Shown here piece by piece: positions 43,268-52,573 of a stretch of 64,000 nt of DNA. The DNA comes from Rubripirellula sp. (GTDB taxonomy: Bacteria > Planctomycetota > Planctomycetia > Pirellulales > Pirellulaceae). A model generated the notes under the pieces. The model was given only the letters and a program-made list of their open reading frames with translations. It did no database searches and was not told the origin of the DNA. Position 1 is the first letter of the stretch. Each line of letters opens with the position of its first letter. The stretch is taken from NCBI GenBank assembly GCA_028823035.1, contig JAPKCI010000003.1:61928-125927 (forward strand). The letters are read 5' to 3'. A program made the translations under genes and the position numbers.

Positions 43268-45361
43268 TCACTCCTTCACCGCAGGTGCCATTTCCGCGTT
43301 CAATGTGGAGGCATCATCGACTGGCACCGAAATCTCTTCCATCCCAGCAGGCGCAAAACCAACCGGAGCCGAGGTATCTTGTGCCGCCGATGGATCGAAT
43401 GGTCCACTTGTCAGCGGTACTGGAACGCTCGTCGCCTCCGGCCACAAGCGAGGCCGCAGAAAACGTCCTGTCCGGTAAGCATCGTACTTTGCCCCATTTG
43501 CCCACGGACCCTCTGCCATTTGCACATTATTGTAGGCCAGCAGTGATCCTTTCTCACGATGAAGATCACGGATGGCAAGGTTGTACTGCGATAGTGAACT
43601 GTAAAACTCAGTCGCGCTGGTCACTAATTGTCGTTGTGCCAGTAACAGATCGCGAATGTTATCAGATCCAATTCGATACCTGGCATCGAGCACATCAACC
43701 TGATTCAAGTCGGCCAGCAACCTGTCGTAATTTGTTTCCAGCAACTCATGAGTGATGGTGACTTGCCTGGCAGCAATGGAGAGATTGTGACTGATCAAGA
43801 ATTCCGTTTCAGCCAGAATAGCACGCTCCCGTTTTGCGTTCAGCTTTGCGTTGGCGATGGCAACGCCCGCCGCTCTGAGACCGACGGGAAAACGCAAGTC
43901 CACGCCCGCCTGCCATTCTTGATAGTTGCCACCCGTGATCTCGGCGTACATGTTGTCAAGCACGCCGCTGTTGTCGCCCAACATGTGATTGCCTAAGCCA
44001 TACCAGCGATACTGGCTGACCAAGTCGACTCTCGGCTTGTAGTTCAGGCGTGCTGCCACCAGTTCCATATCGCGGCGTTTCACCTGAAATTTCTGCCGCC
44101 GGATTTCCGCGCGTCTTTCCAAGGCCTGCGCCAGAGCACTCTCCCAATCAAACGTGACCCGAATGTCAATCGGTTCGGTCGTCGGACGTAACAGCCGGCC
44201 ATCAGTCGCAGTAAAACCAATCATGTACCGCAGATCCTGTTCCGCGTCGTACAAGCCATCTCTACCGGCTAATGCTGATTGCACCTGGGCTTCGAAATTA
44301 TAGTACTGCGATCTTGCTTGGGCTTCGTCATCCAAACGACCCGCCCCGACCTCCAGACGTTTCTTGTTGTATTCCCATGTCCGACGTGCCAATTCCCTAC
44401 CACGCACTGCGGTATCGAGCCTTCGATAAGCGGTAGTCAAATCCCAGTATTCCTGCTCTACATCTGCAACCAATTGGATCACCGAAGTTTCAAAATCTGT
44501 CAGTGAAACATCTTCGTTGATCCGTGCAATCAGTACTCCGTTGTATTGCCCTGGAACAGAATTTGGTCCCGCAATCCGGTTGTACGTTGTGCCAGCCCCC
44601 TGCGCCAAAGGCTGACGCCACTCGGCTTCCAACCAACCGTCAAATGCACTGCGGAACGCACGAAAGGGCTGATTGGTCCGTGAGTAGTTAACAATGTGCC
44701 GCAGAGCAAAGCTCCCACCCGTCGCCGTCGTTTTGGACAACTCAGCATTGAAAGTTGCATTTTTTGCCAATGAAACCGTGGGTGTGAAGGCAGAAGTAAT
44801 CGTTCCGGGCGCGACGTTGTTCGGACGATCAACCGAGGACCAGAAAAGCTGCTGTGTGTACTGGGCGTCAAAAGCTGAGAGGGCGGCTTCTGCCCCAAGC
44901 ACCGGCGATGATGCCGTGATCGCCGGATCGTAAATCGTCGCAACCCCTTGAGCCGCGACCCTTACATCCTGATTTGCACCCACGGTGCGCAGAACAGGGC
45001 TCTGCGTCACCGCCATATTGATCGCATCCTGCAAAGAAAGCTCAAGAGCAGGCAGGTCAGCCGGGTCCTGCATTGTCAATGGCTCGGTCGCCTGTTTTGC
45101 CATCAATAGAGGTTTAGTCGCACACTGCTTTACCTCTGGATATTGAATGCTCAATCCATGATTAGCATGATAGGACTTGGTGGTGTCATGTTTACCATCC
45201 GGAATCAACCGGGCAAGCGAACACCCGCCCACCTGTCCGAGAGCAACCAGAACGAGAGCCAGATTACGCGACCAACGTTGAACCGGCAGGGGTCGATGCG
45301 ATGACACCACGTCACTGTCTACGTATTCTGCACGGGACTGTCGCATGATGCGGGATCGCAT
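43268..45361 (-). CDS. TolC-family outer-membrane efflux lipoprotein
   Basis: Outer-membrane channel component of a tripartite efflux or type I secretion system. After the signal region (RNLALVLVALGQVGGC, lipobox at the Cys) come the two repeated TolC-type helical/beta units: LSLQDAINMAVTQSPVLRTV, later WESALAQALERRAEIRRQKF, VDLRFPVGLRAAGVAIANAK and YRIGSDNIRDLLLAQRQLVT. The ORF track opens at 45538, but no coding signal is evident before the ATG at 45361 (MRSRIMRQSRAEY, AAAGG upstream), which is preferred though uncertain. A Pro/Ala/Val-rich tail of about 70 residues follows the channel domain. Partner pump and adaptor genes are not adjacent. Confidence 0.85.
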   Translation of the reverse strand: MRSRIMRQSRAEYVDSDVVSSHRPLPVQRWSRNLALVLVALGQVGGCSLARLIPDGKHDTTKSYHANHGLSIQYPEVKQCATKPLLMAKQATEPLTMQDPADLPALELSLQDAINMAVTQSPVLRTVGANQDVRVAAQGVATIYDPAITASSPVLGAEAALSAFDAQYTQQLFWSSVDRPNNVAPGTITSAFTPTVSLAKNATFNAELSKTTATGGSFALRHIVNYSRTNQPFRAFRSAFDGWLEAEWRQPLAQGAGTTYNRIAGPNSVPGQYNGVLIARINEDVSLTDFETSVIQLVADVEQEYWDLTTAYRRLDTAVRGRELARRTWEYNKKRLEVGAGRLDDEAQARSQYYNFEAQVQSALAGRDGLYDAEQDLRYMIGFTATDGRLLRPTTEPIDIRVTFDWESALAQALERRAEIRRQKFQVKRRDMELVAARLNYKPRVDLVSQYRWYGLGNHMLGDNSGVLDNMYAEITGGNYQEWQAGVDLRFPVGLRAAGVAIANAKLNAKRERAILAETEFLISHNLSIAARQVTITHELLETNYDRLLADLNQVDVLDARYRIGSDNIRDLLLAQRQLVTSATEFYSSLSQYNLAIRDLHREKGSLLAYNNVQMAEGPWANGAKYDAYRTGRFLRPRLWPEATSVPVPLTSGPFDPSAAQDTSAPVGFAPAGMEEISVPVDDASTLNAEMAPAVKE

Positions 45362-45886
45362 GGAATGAGGGCTACCTTTAGCAACGCCTTCCGAAATGCC
45401 AGACAATCTGGACAACCGGACCGCTTGGAAGTCGCGCCACTTTCGGTATCGGCTAATCACGCGACCCAACTGGAAGAACCGGACTCCGAATCCAAGCGGC
45501 AGATCCCGATAAAGCGTTACAGCCCCTAGACTCGGCACTGACTTTACGGATTGCGCAAGACACGACTATCCGACAAACAGATAAGCATCGAATCCAGCAT
45601 TGGCGAATATCACAGACTGGTTAGAACAAACGCAAGTATTGCTGCCGGAGGCGGCAGATACCCTACATCGAGGCCCATCACGCATCTCTCTGCTCCCAGC
45701 TCAGGATCTGCTCAGGATCTGCTCAGGATCTGCTCAGGATCTGCTCAGGATCTGCTCAGGCATCGATTCGGGATCTGTTCAAGCATCTGTTCCGCAGACA
45801 GTGCACAGTCTGCTCGGCGTTCTCAAATGCAATGAACGAAACCAGTTGCACGGTTTGGCAGGCCCGCCATTGCTGACGCCGGAATG
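45362..45886. other. Spacer upstream of the TolC-like gene
   Basis: About 520 nt (or about 350 if the longer TolC-like ORF is used) containing the 11-nt array. It should hold the promoter of the leftward TolC-like gene and the 3' end of the leftward sulfatase transcript. No conserved gene is seen. Confidence 0.4.
45700..45760. repeat. Five perfect 11-nt tandem units plus partial copy
   Basis: CTCAGGATCTG repeats at 45700, 45711, 45722, 45733 and 45744, followed by CTCAGG and degenerate relatives (GGGATCTGTTC, GCATCTGTTC) up to about 45795. It lies in the spacer between the TolC-like gene start and the end of the leftward sulfatase gene. The period is not a multiple of three, so it is non-coding; the ORFs across it are by-products. 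Confidence 0.96.
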
Positions 45887-47410
45887 TCAGCGGCCCGGAA
45901 ACCATGGCTGCAAACCGCTTGGCTTGGGTTGCAAGAACTTGGCGTCAACGGCGTCGTACCATGAGTGCAAATCCGCCGTCATCTGCTGCACGATTTCAGG
46001 GTGTTTACCAGCAACATCGGTGGTTTCACCGACATCTTGTTCGAGATGATAAAGATGACGGCGACCATCTTCATAACGCTCGATCAACTTCCAGTGACTC
46101 GTCCGAATTGCGCCCCCAGGAAAACCACCTTGGTTACTGTAATGGGGATAGTGCCAAAAAAGTGACGACCGACCAGAACTCTTGCCTCCACGCAGCAGTG
46201 GTACGAGGCTGACACCATCGACCGTATGATCCGACCGAGTTTCGGCACCAGACAATTCAGCCAAGGTGGGATAAAAGTCAATACTCATGACGGGCGAATC
46301 ACAAGTACTGCCAGGCTCAGTAACGCCTGGCGCGCGAATCATGAACGCTTCCCGAATGCCACCCTCATACAGCCACCCTTTGCCGCCTCGTAGCGGCAAG
46401 TTACTTGTCGGCGAACCTTCAGACGTCGAGAGTCCACCATTATCACTGGTCAGACAGACAATGGTGTTGTCGGCAAGTCCCAAATCGTCCAGCGTCTGCA
46501 GAACTCTCCCTACTGCCATGTCCATCGATTCAATCATGGCTGCATAAGTCGCATGGGTTTGCAGTATGCGAACTTGTCGCGGTTTGGCATCAGGCCACAC
46601 CTGTTCTTCATCACCAAATATCTTCGCGGCATTCAGGCCGAGCCGCTCAGCCTTGTCTTGATATTTTTCCACCAATTCACGTGGTGCCATCAGTGGTGTG
46701 TGCACCGAGTAGAATGACAAATAGGCAAGGAAGGGTTGTTTCTGGTGATCACGAATGAACTTCACAGTTTCATCAGCAAGTCTTGCGGTCAGATGCTCGC
46801 CCTCGGGTCCATCCTGCAGTCGGGGATTCCCATAAGGAGAAAAGTACTTACCAGCTTTAAAAGGCCCCCCCGCTCGATGACCCCCGGCGTTGAAGTCAAA
46901 TCCCTGCTGCTTGGGCCAAAATTCCTCGGTGGGACCCAGATGCCATTTTCCTGCAAAGAATGTCGCGTAGCCGGATGCTCGCATCATTTCGGCCAGCGTC
47001 ACTTCTTCCAATGGCATGCGATCCTTCAAGGGCGCGGGCAGGAAACGTCCACCACGCTTTCCAGCAAAAAAATTGGTAGCGTCAACCCGACTGGGGTATT
47101 TGCCTGTCAGGATGCTGTACCTCGTGGGGGAACAAACTGGGTTTGCTGCATACCCGTTGGTAAACCGCATCCCTGTGCTAGCCAGTCGATCAATATTGGG
47201 AGTTTCATAAAATGTTGCCGGGTTATTAGCTCCGATGTCCATATAACCGAGATCGTCGACGAGGACAAACACCACATTGCGATGCTCTGATTGCGCAAAA
47301 GCTGAATTCCCAGCAACCACAGAAACCAAGGTGAAAAATACGACAGCAAGCAGAACGCAAGACATGACAACAGCCAATTGATAAAGGTAAAAATGTATCC
47401 AGGCGGGCAT
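45887..47410 (-). CDS. Secreted sulfatase (formylglycine-dependent, type I)
   Basis: Hydrolyses sulfate esters, probably of sulfated polysaccharides, outside the cytoplasm. N-terminal signal/anchor MSCVLLAVVFFTLVSVVAGN with cleavage likely after AFA. The metal-binding pair is in VVFVLVDDLGYMDIG. The activation site is NPVCSPTRYSILTGKYP, where the Cys of CSPTR is converted to formylglycine. Also FFAGKWHLGP, FLAYLSFYSVHTPLMAP, LTSDNGGLST and [20 protein letters not shown]. The start is uncertain: TTG 47452, ATG 47410 (MPAWIHFYLYQ) or ATG 47365 (MSCVLLAV); none has a good SD. The C-terminus KLIERYEDGRRHLYHLEQD is family-typical. Divergent from the protease gene. Confidence 0.93.
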   Translation of the reverse strand: MPAWIHFYLYQLAVVMSCVLLAVVFFTLVSVVAGNSAFAQSEHRNVVFVLVDDLGYMDIGANNPATFYETPNIDRLASTGMRFTNGYAANPVCSPTRYSILTGKYPSRVDATNFFAGKRGGRFLPAPLKDRMPLEEVTLAEMMRASGYATFFAGKWHLGPTEEFWPKQQGFDFNAGGHRAGGPFKAGKYFSPYGNPRLQDGPEGEHLTARLADETVKFIRDHQKQPFLAYLSFYSVHTPLMAPRELVEKYQDKAERLGLNAAKIFGDEEQVWPDAKPRQVRILQTHATYAAMIESMDMAVGRVLQTLDDLGLADNTIVCLTSDNGGLSTSEGSPTSNLPLRGGKGWLYEGGIREAFMIRAPGVTEPGSTCDSPVMSIDFYPTLAELSGAETRSDHTVDGVSLVPLLRGGKSSGRSSLFWHYPHYSNQGGFPGGAIRTSHWKLIERYEDGRRHLYHLEQDVGETTDVAGKHPEIVQQMTADLHSWYDAVDAKFLQPKPSGLQPWFPGR

Positions 47411-47588
47411 ATGCTGCCCGTCCGATTTCGCTTTCCATGATGGGTGGGTCAATTTTTCAATTGACCCACCCCATTACTAACAGTTCCACTTTACTGTGCC
47501 TGAACGAATGTTGCTCCGTGACTGTGGATAAACCACCACGAAAAACCGAGAATTGGCTACGATGGAACATGCCTCTGGAGAAATAAAT

Positions 47589-49808
47589 ATGCGACGAGTC
47601 TGCACTTTTGTATTACTGCTGATCATGGAAGCAGGGTCAGTGTACGCTGACAATCCGACTGACTTGGTAAAACCGGAAGTCCTGCAAGCATTGATCAAGC
47701 AGGTAAGTCCGTCGGTTGCCACCATTCGTGTGAGCGGGCGTGATGGGCAACAAATTGGCATGGGAACGGGATTCGTTGTCGCTGCAGATGGTCTGATCGC
47801 CACAAACTTTCATGTGATCACTGAAGGCAGACCCTTTACGGTTGAAATGTCATCCGGACGAAAGTTACCAGTACTGGCAGTCGAATCATCGGACCGCAAC
47901 AGTGACTTGGCATTGTTGCGTGTTGACGTTGGCGAAACCGAGTTACCTGCTCTTACTCTCGCAAGTGACTCCCTGCCATCACAAGGATCACGTGTACTCG
48001 CCTTTGGAAACCCTCTCGGAATGCGAGACAGTGTCGTCACTGGAATCGTTTCTGCGATTCAGGAAATTGAAGGCAGAAAAATGATCCAACTGGCAATGCC
48101 AACCCAACCCGGTAATAGCGGAGGCCCGCTGGTCGATAGTGAGGGTAAAGTCATCGGCATCATCAACATGAAATCGGCGATCGATGACAATCTGGGCTTT
48201 GCCATTCCCACGCACCAACTGGATATCATTCGCAACAGTACGAATCCGGTTGCCTATGACAAATGGGTCAACCTTGGCCTGGTCAACGAAAAACAGTGGT
48301 TGCCCCTGTTCAATGCAACATGGAAACAGCGAGGTGGAATGATCATGGCTCGTGGTGCGGGCTCGGGCTTCGGTGGTCGCGCACTCTGCCTGTCCAAATC
48401 CGAAACGCCAGATAAAGAATTTGAAATCGCTGTCCGTGTTCGATTGAATGACGAATCGGGTGCCGCAGGAATCGCCTTTCACTCCGATGGCAATGATCAA
48501 CACTACGGTTTCTACCCCACCAACGGGCAACTCAGGCTAACCTGCTTCAAGGGACCGTCGGTGTACTCGTGGGAAGTCCTGAAGGAGGTCCGTACCAAAC
48601 ACTATTTGCCAAATCAGTGGAATCACCTACGGGTGCGGATCGAACCAGGCAAACTGCAGTGCTTCATCAACGACCAACTTGTAATCGAATCAAACGATAC
48701 CCAATTGGCTTCCGGAAAATTTGGACTCGTGAAATTCAGAGAAACAAATCCTGACTTCAAAGGATTTGAATTCGGCTCGGATCTTCAGGTACGTCCGATG
48801 ACAACAAAAGCAAAAGAATTGATGGACGACATCTTTTCAAAACCATCGAAATTACGTGACATAACGCCCTCGGACATCCAACAACTGGGCGAGGCGAACG
48901 AAGCCACCAGTCGGGAAATCTCTCGCAAAGTTGCTCAACTTGAGAAACAGGCAGAGCGTCTACGCCGCCTTGCTTCCGATGTGACCATTGCCCCAATCGT
49001 CAGACAACTTCGTGAACTGGCAACCCAACCACCGGACGGGATGCTTCTGCGTGGAGCACTGCTAATTGCAAAACTGGATGACCCCGACATCGACGTAGAG
49101 GCATACGTGTCACGAGTTGATGAGATGGGGCAGGAGATCTACGAAACATTGCCGAAGAATGCCAGTGAGCAAGCAAAACGTGATGCGCTGCATACCTATT
49201 TGTTCGAACAAAACGGATTTCACGGCGGCCGCGCTGAGTATTACCACCCCGCCAACAGTCACCTCAATCGAGTGATAGACGAACGGGAAGGACTACCGAT
49301 CACGCTCTCGATACTCTACATGGAATTGGGTCGTCGCATTGGCATCAAGACCGAGGGAGTCGGCCTGCCCGGCCATTTTGTCGTCAACCATGTCATTGAC
49401 GATGACAACGGGCAATTGATCGATGTTTTCGAACAGGGTGAACTGCTGACACGTGACGATGCAGCGAAAATTGTAGTGTCTCATGGCAATCGTTCGATGA
49501 TTGCCGATGACCTGCGGGCCCAAACACCTGCTGAAATTCTGAACCGAGTATTAGGGAATCTGATTGGCGTTGCTGGTAATGATCAAAATGCTGAAGCAAT
49601 CAATCGGTATTGCGAAGCTTCCGTAGCAATCCAACCCGATTCAATTCTATCCAGACGGATGAGATCACAAATCCGGGTAATGACAGGACGCCATGCAGCA
49701 GCCATTGAAGATCTTGACTGGTTGATTGACAACGACAACGAAGGCTTCGCGCAGACCGAAGCAACACGACTACGACAGGCAGTACTTGAACAGGCCGAAA
49801 ATGAGTAG
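47589..49808 (+). CDS. Secreted serine protease with LamG-like and SirB1/transglutaminase-like domains
   Basis: Three-part exported protein. The ATG at 47589 is chosen because GGAG lies eight bases upstream and the signal peptide MRRVCTFVLLLIMEAGSVYA starts there. Residues about 28-220 are a trypsin/HtrA-type protease with His75 (ATNFHVIT), Asp106 (DRNSDLALLRV) and Ser177 (QPGNSGGPL). No PDZ domain follows. Residues about 245-395 form a concanavalin-like jelly roll of the DUF1080/LamG type (EFEIAVRVRLNDESGAAGIA, NQWNHLRVRIEPGKLQCFIN). After a helical linker, residues about 480-670 are SirB1-like (YLFEQNGFHGGRAEYYHPAN, EGLPITLSILYMELGRRIGI, GVGLPGHFVVNHV), ending in a TPR-like stretch. Its stop overlaps the next gene by eight bases. 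Confidence 0.85.
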   Translation: MRRVCTFVLLLIMEAGSVYADNPTDLVKPEVLQALIKQVSPSVATIRVSGRDGQQIGMGTGFVVAADGLIATNFHVITEGRPFTVEMSSGRKLPVLAVESSDRNSDLALLRVDVGETELPALTLASDSLPSQGSRVLAFGNPLGMRDSVVTGIVSAIQEIEGRKMIQLAMPTQPGNSGGPLVDSEGKVIGIINMKSAIDDNLGFAIPTHQLDIIRNSTNPVAYDKWVNLGLVNEKQWLPLFNATWKQRGGMIMARGAGSGFGGRALCLSKSETPDKEFEIAVRVRLNDESGAAGIAFHSDGNDQHYGFYPTNGQLRLTCFKGPSVYSWEVLKEVRTKHYLPNQWNHLRVRIEPGKLQCFINDQLVIESNDTQLASGKFGLVKFRETNPDFKGFEFGSDLQVRPMTTKAKELMDDIFSKPSKLRDITPSDIQQLGEANEATSREISRKVAQLEKQAERLRRLASDVTIAPIVRQLRELATQPPDGMLLRGALLIAKLDDPDIDVEAYVSRVDEMGQEIYETLPKNASEQAKRDALHTYLFEQNGFHGGRAEYYHPANSHLNRVIDEREGLPITLSILYMELGRRIGIKTEGVGLPGHFVVNHVIDDDNGQLIDVFEQGELLTRDDAAKIVVSHGNRSMIADDLRAQTPAEILNRVLGNLIGVAGNDQNAEAINRYCEASVAIQPDSILSRRMRSQIRVMTGRHAAAIEDLDWLIDNDNEGFAQTEATRLRQAVLEQAENE

Positions 49809-50694
49809 TCAATCAATCAAGGTAGGAATGGTTGGCCTCGACACGTCGCATGCAGTTGAATTCACTAGGATATTTCAGCAATTAGAGGCCACGCAACCGG
49901 ATGCTGTGATCAAGGTAGTGGCTGGGTTTCCTGGCGGAAGCGATCTGCCGATCAGTCAACAACGAGTTCCAGAATTCACAACGCAAATGAAGGAACTTGG
50001 TGTCGAGATCGTTCACGACATCGACAGCTTACTCGATCGAGTTGATGCCCTGATGCTGGAAAGTGTCGATGGCGAAGTACATCTTGAGCAAGCCCAGCAG
50101 GTCATGTCTGCCGGCAAACCAATCTTCATCGACAAGCCACTCGCGAACTCCGTCGATGCAGCATTTGAAATCCTTCGTCTCAGCAACGAACACTCTGTGC
50201 CCTGTTTTTCCGCATCCTGTTTCCGCTTCAGCAGCAACTTACTCGACACAATCGACAACAGTGAGATTGGTGAAATCATCAGCGCTGAAACATGGGGACC
50301 ATGTCATCTTCCAACAGGCGTGCCAGACCTTTTTTTCTACGGACTTCACGGAATCGAAGCTCTGTACACCCTCATGGGTAGCGGATGCCAAGAGGTTGTT
50401 CGAACTCATACAGCCAAGGCAGATGTGATGTCGGGAATCTGGCCCAACGATCGAATTGGAACTTACCGTGGCCTACGTGGTGGATCACTCGACTTCGGTG
50501 CGACTGTATTTGGCAGCAAACGCACTGTCACCATCGAACTTGGAATTCCATACCGTGAACTCTGTACAGCAATCGCAAACTTTTTTCGCTCGGGAATTGC
50601 CCCCGTTCCGCTCCAAGAGACAATTGAGATGCTTCAGTTCATGGAAGCAGCCAATCGCAGTAAACAGACCGGTACACCGAATCCATTGTTGTAG
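49801..50694 (+). CDS. Gfo/Idh/MocA-family oxidoreductase
   Basis: NAD(P)-dependent dehydrogenase-like protein acting on sugars or related polyols. The ATG at 49801 (MSSQSIKVGMVGLDTSHAVE) overlaps the end of the protease gene; the longer ORF-track start (49726) lies inside that gene and is rejected. The Rossmann fold begins IKVGMVGLDTSH, which lacks the usual GxGxxG and has GLDTSH instead, a pattern seen in some planctomycete members. The conserved lysine of the family is likely in KPIFIDKPLANSVDAAFEIL (EKP-type motif as DKP). The C-terminal domain starts near EIGEIISAETWGP. At 297 residues it is short for the family (330-400). Cofactor binding may be altered. Confidence 0.85.
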   Translation: MSSQSIKVGMVGLDTSHAVEFTRIFQQLEATQPDAVIKVVAGFPGGSDLPISQQRVPEFTTQMKELGVEIVHDIDSLLDRVDALMLESVDGEVHLEQAQQVMSAGKPIFIDKPLANSVDAAFEILRLSNEHSVPCFSASCFRFSSNLLDTIDNSEIGEIISAETWGPCHLPTGVPDLFFYGLHGIEALYTLMGSGCQEVVRTHTAKADVMSGIWPNDRIGTYRGLRGGSLDFGATVFGSKRTVTIELGIPYRELCTAIANFFRSGIAPVPLQETIEMLQFMEAANRSKQTGTPNPLL

Positions 50695-50809
50695 GTTCAA
50701 CGCAACTTCGCCGCCTATTGCCTTGATTGATCCCAAGCCGCCTACATCCTGATGTATCCTTTCCTCGCAATGAGTAGCTACTCACCTCACGAGCCTGAGA
50801 GTTTTCAAA

Positions 50810-52264
50810 ATGACGCGATTATTCTTTCTCTGTGCCGGATTAATCCATGCTGGAATCCTCTGTTGGCCTGCAAGTTTGCCAGCCAAGGAACCCAACATCG
50901 TTTTCTTTCTCGTCGATGATCTCGGCTGGGCAGATGTTGGTTGCTTTGGAAGTGACTTCCATGAAACCCCACACATCGATTCGCTGGCAAAGCAGGGCAT
51001 GCGTTTCACACAAGGCTACGCTGCATGCCCCGTCTGCTCACCAACCCGAGCGAGCATACTGACAGGTCGGCACCCGGTACGTGTGGACATCACGGACTGG
51101 ATACCGGGCAAGCGGGCAAACCCTGAGTCGAATCCGCGGTTTGCTCATATCGACGATCGTAACAATCTTGCTCTGGAAGAAACAACCATCGCGGAGCATC
51201 TGCGTTCAAACGCCGACTACCAGACATGGTTTCTTGGGAAATGGCATCTCGGCGATGAGGGTCATTGGCCGACCGACCAGGGATTTGACGTCAATATCGG
51301 TGGTTGTGACAAAGGATCGCCGCCAGGCGGCTATTACGCTCCATGGAGCAACCCGAATCTTGAAGCGAAAGAGCAAGAAGAATACCTGACCGAACGGCTA
51401 ACAAACGAAGCAGTCAAGTTAATCGAAGATTCGCCCTCAGAACGACCATTCCTTCTCTACTTCAGCTACTACAACGTCCACACACCGATCCAACCCGATA
51501 ACAGAACCATTGACCACTTTCGCAAGGTCGCCGACAAGAAATTCCCCACGCCAGTTGCAGCGGCCCCTGAACATGACGGCTGGAGCCGGATGCGACAGGA
51601 CAATCCTGAATACGCCTCGATGGTGCATGCCGTGGACCTGAGCGTGGGCCGAGTCCTACAAGCTCTCGATGACGCCAACTTGCGTGAAGACACTGTTGTA
51701 TTTTTCTTTTCTGACAATGGCGGTCTGTGCACATTGCCAAAGCAGAGAAAGTTTGGCAGTGGTCCGACTTGTAATCTGCCGCTGCGGAGCGGCAAAGGCT
51801 GGCTCTATGAAGGTGGCATCCGTGAACCGATGATTGTTCGGGCGCCTGGTATCACGCTTCCGGGATCTACCTGTGACGCACCCGTTGTAAGCACGGACTT
51901 CTTCCCCACTATTCTAGAACTGGCTGGACTGCCGGCAGCTCCTCAATTGCATGCCGATGGACGAAGTCTCGTTCCATTATTCAAAGGCAAGCCACTTCCA
52001 GAGCGGAACCTGTATTGGCATTACCCCCACTACCACGGCTCTGCATGGAAGCCCGGAGCTGCAATCCGGGCGGGTAGCTGGAAACTGATTGAGTTCTACG
52101 AGACGAACCAATCCGAACTCTACAATCTTGCTCAAGATCCTGGCGAAACAACCGATCTGGCAAAAAGTGAACCCGCAACTCTCGAACGTCTTCAACAGGA
52201 ACTAAAGACTTGGCAACAAAGGTTGAACGCCAAGATGCCAATCGAAATCACCGCTAAAGAATGA
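50810..52264 (+). CDS. Secreted sulfatase (formylglycine-dependent, type I)
   Basis: Second sulfatase of the region, oriented opposite to the first. Signal peptide [20 protein letters not shown] with cleavage near SLPAKEP. Metal site [16 protein letters not shown], formylglycine site [19 protein letters not shown], then [43 protein letters not shown] and [20 protein letters not shown]. The end [20 protein letters not shown] is typical. It aligns along its whole length with the other sulfatase but is clearly diverged, so these are not recent duplicates. A spacer of about 115 nt separates it from the oxidoreductase gene, so it may share that transcript or have its own promoter. Confidence 0.95.
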   Translation: MTRLFFLCAGLIHAGILCWPASLPAKEPNIVFFLVDDLGWADVGCFGSDFHETPHIDSLAKQGMRFTQGYAACPVCSPTRASILTGRHPVRVDITDWIPGKRANPESNPRFAHIDDRNNLALEETTIAEHLRSNADYQTWFLGKWHLGDEGHWPTDQGFDVNIGGCDKGSPPGGYYAPWSNPNLEAKEQEEYLTERLTNEAVKLIEDSPSERPFLLYFSYYNVHTPIQPDNRTIDHFRKVADKKFPTPVAAAPEHDGWSRMRQDNPEYASMVHAVDLSVGRVLQALDDANLREDTVVFFFSDNGGLCTLPKQRKFGSGPTCNLPLRSGKGWLYEGGIREPMIVRAPGITLPGSTCDAPVVSTDFFPTILELAGLPAAPQLHADGRSLVPLFKGKPLPERNLYWHYPHYHGSAWKPGAAIRAGSWKLIEFYETNQSELYNLAQDPGETTDLAKSEPATLERLQQELKTWQQRLNAKMPIEITAKE

Positions 52265-52446
52265 GACTGAGCCGCCGGTAGCCACTTAGACATCCCTCAC
52301 TAGGACCAACCGCATCAGCCTTGCTGACCCGGCAGACGGCAAATCGAACCCCGGACACGATTCCCTAAGAGCATGTGCTGCAAAACGCTCAACACTGCCG
52401 AAATCGGTGCGGGGCAGTTGCCTGAGCCCACGTAGCCCACAAAAAA

Positions 52447-52478
52447 ACGGCTGAAACCGTCATTGTGGTTTCAGCCGT
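52447..52478 (-). terminator. Rho-independent terminator downstream of tRNA-Ser
   Basis: A perfect 12-bp stem ACGGCTGAAACC / GGTTTCAGCCGT with an 8-nt loop. On the minus strand it is followed by at least seven T (A-run at 52441-52447), so it should end the leftward tRNA transcript. On the plus strand a weaker TTCGATTTTT follows, so it may also stop the sulfatase transcript coming from the left. Confidence 0.88.
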
Positions 52479-52490
52479 TCGATTTTTCAG

Positions 52491-52573
52491 CGGAGGGCAC
52501 GGGACTCGAACCCGCAACCCCTTGCGGGGCAATTGATTTCGAATCAACCTCCTCACCAATTCGGATACCCTCC
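52491..52573 (-). tRNA. tRNA-Ser (anticodon CGA)
   Basis: Read on the minus strand: acceptor stem GGAGGGT pairs with GCCCTCC (one T-G pair), D-arm region ATCCGAATTGGTGAGGAGG, anticodon arm TTGA-TTCGAAA-TCAA with anticodon CGA in a seven-base loop (reads UCG), a long variable arm TTGCCCCGCAAGGGGTTGC as in type II tRNAs, and T-arm GCGGGTTCGAGTCCCGT. The discriminator is G. CCA is not encoded. The long variable arm and G73 fit serine. A strong terminator follows. The 5' 21 nt also encode the C-terminus of the upstream small protein. Confidence 0.95.

Noticed and set aside
45600-46049. 149-codon plus-strand ORF with RICSGSAQDLL repeats
   Set aside because: It is generated by the 11-nt repeat array and runs opposite the sulfatase C-terminus.
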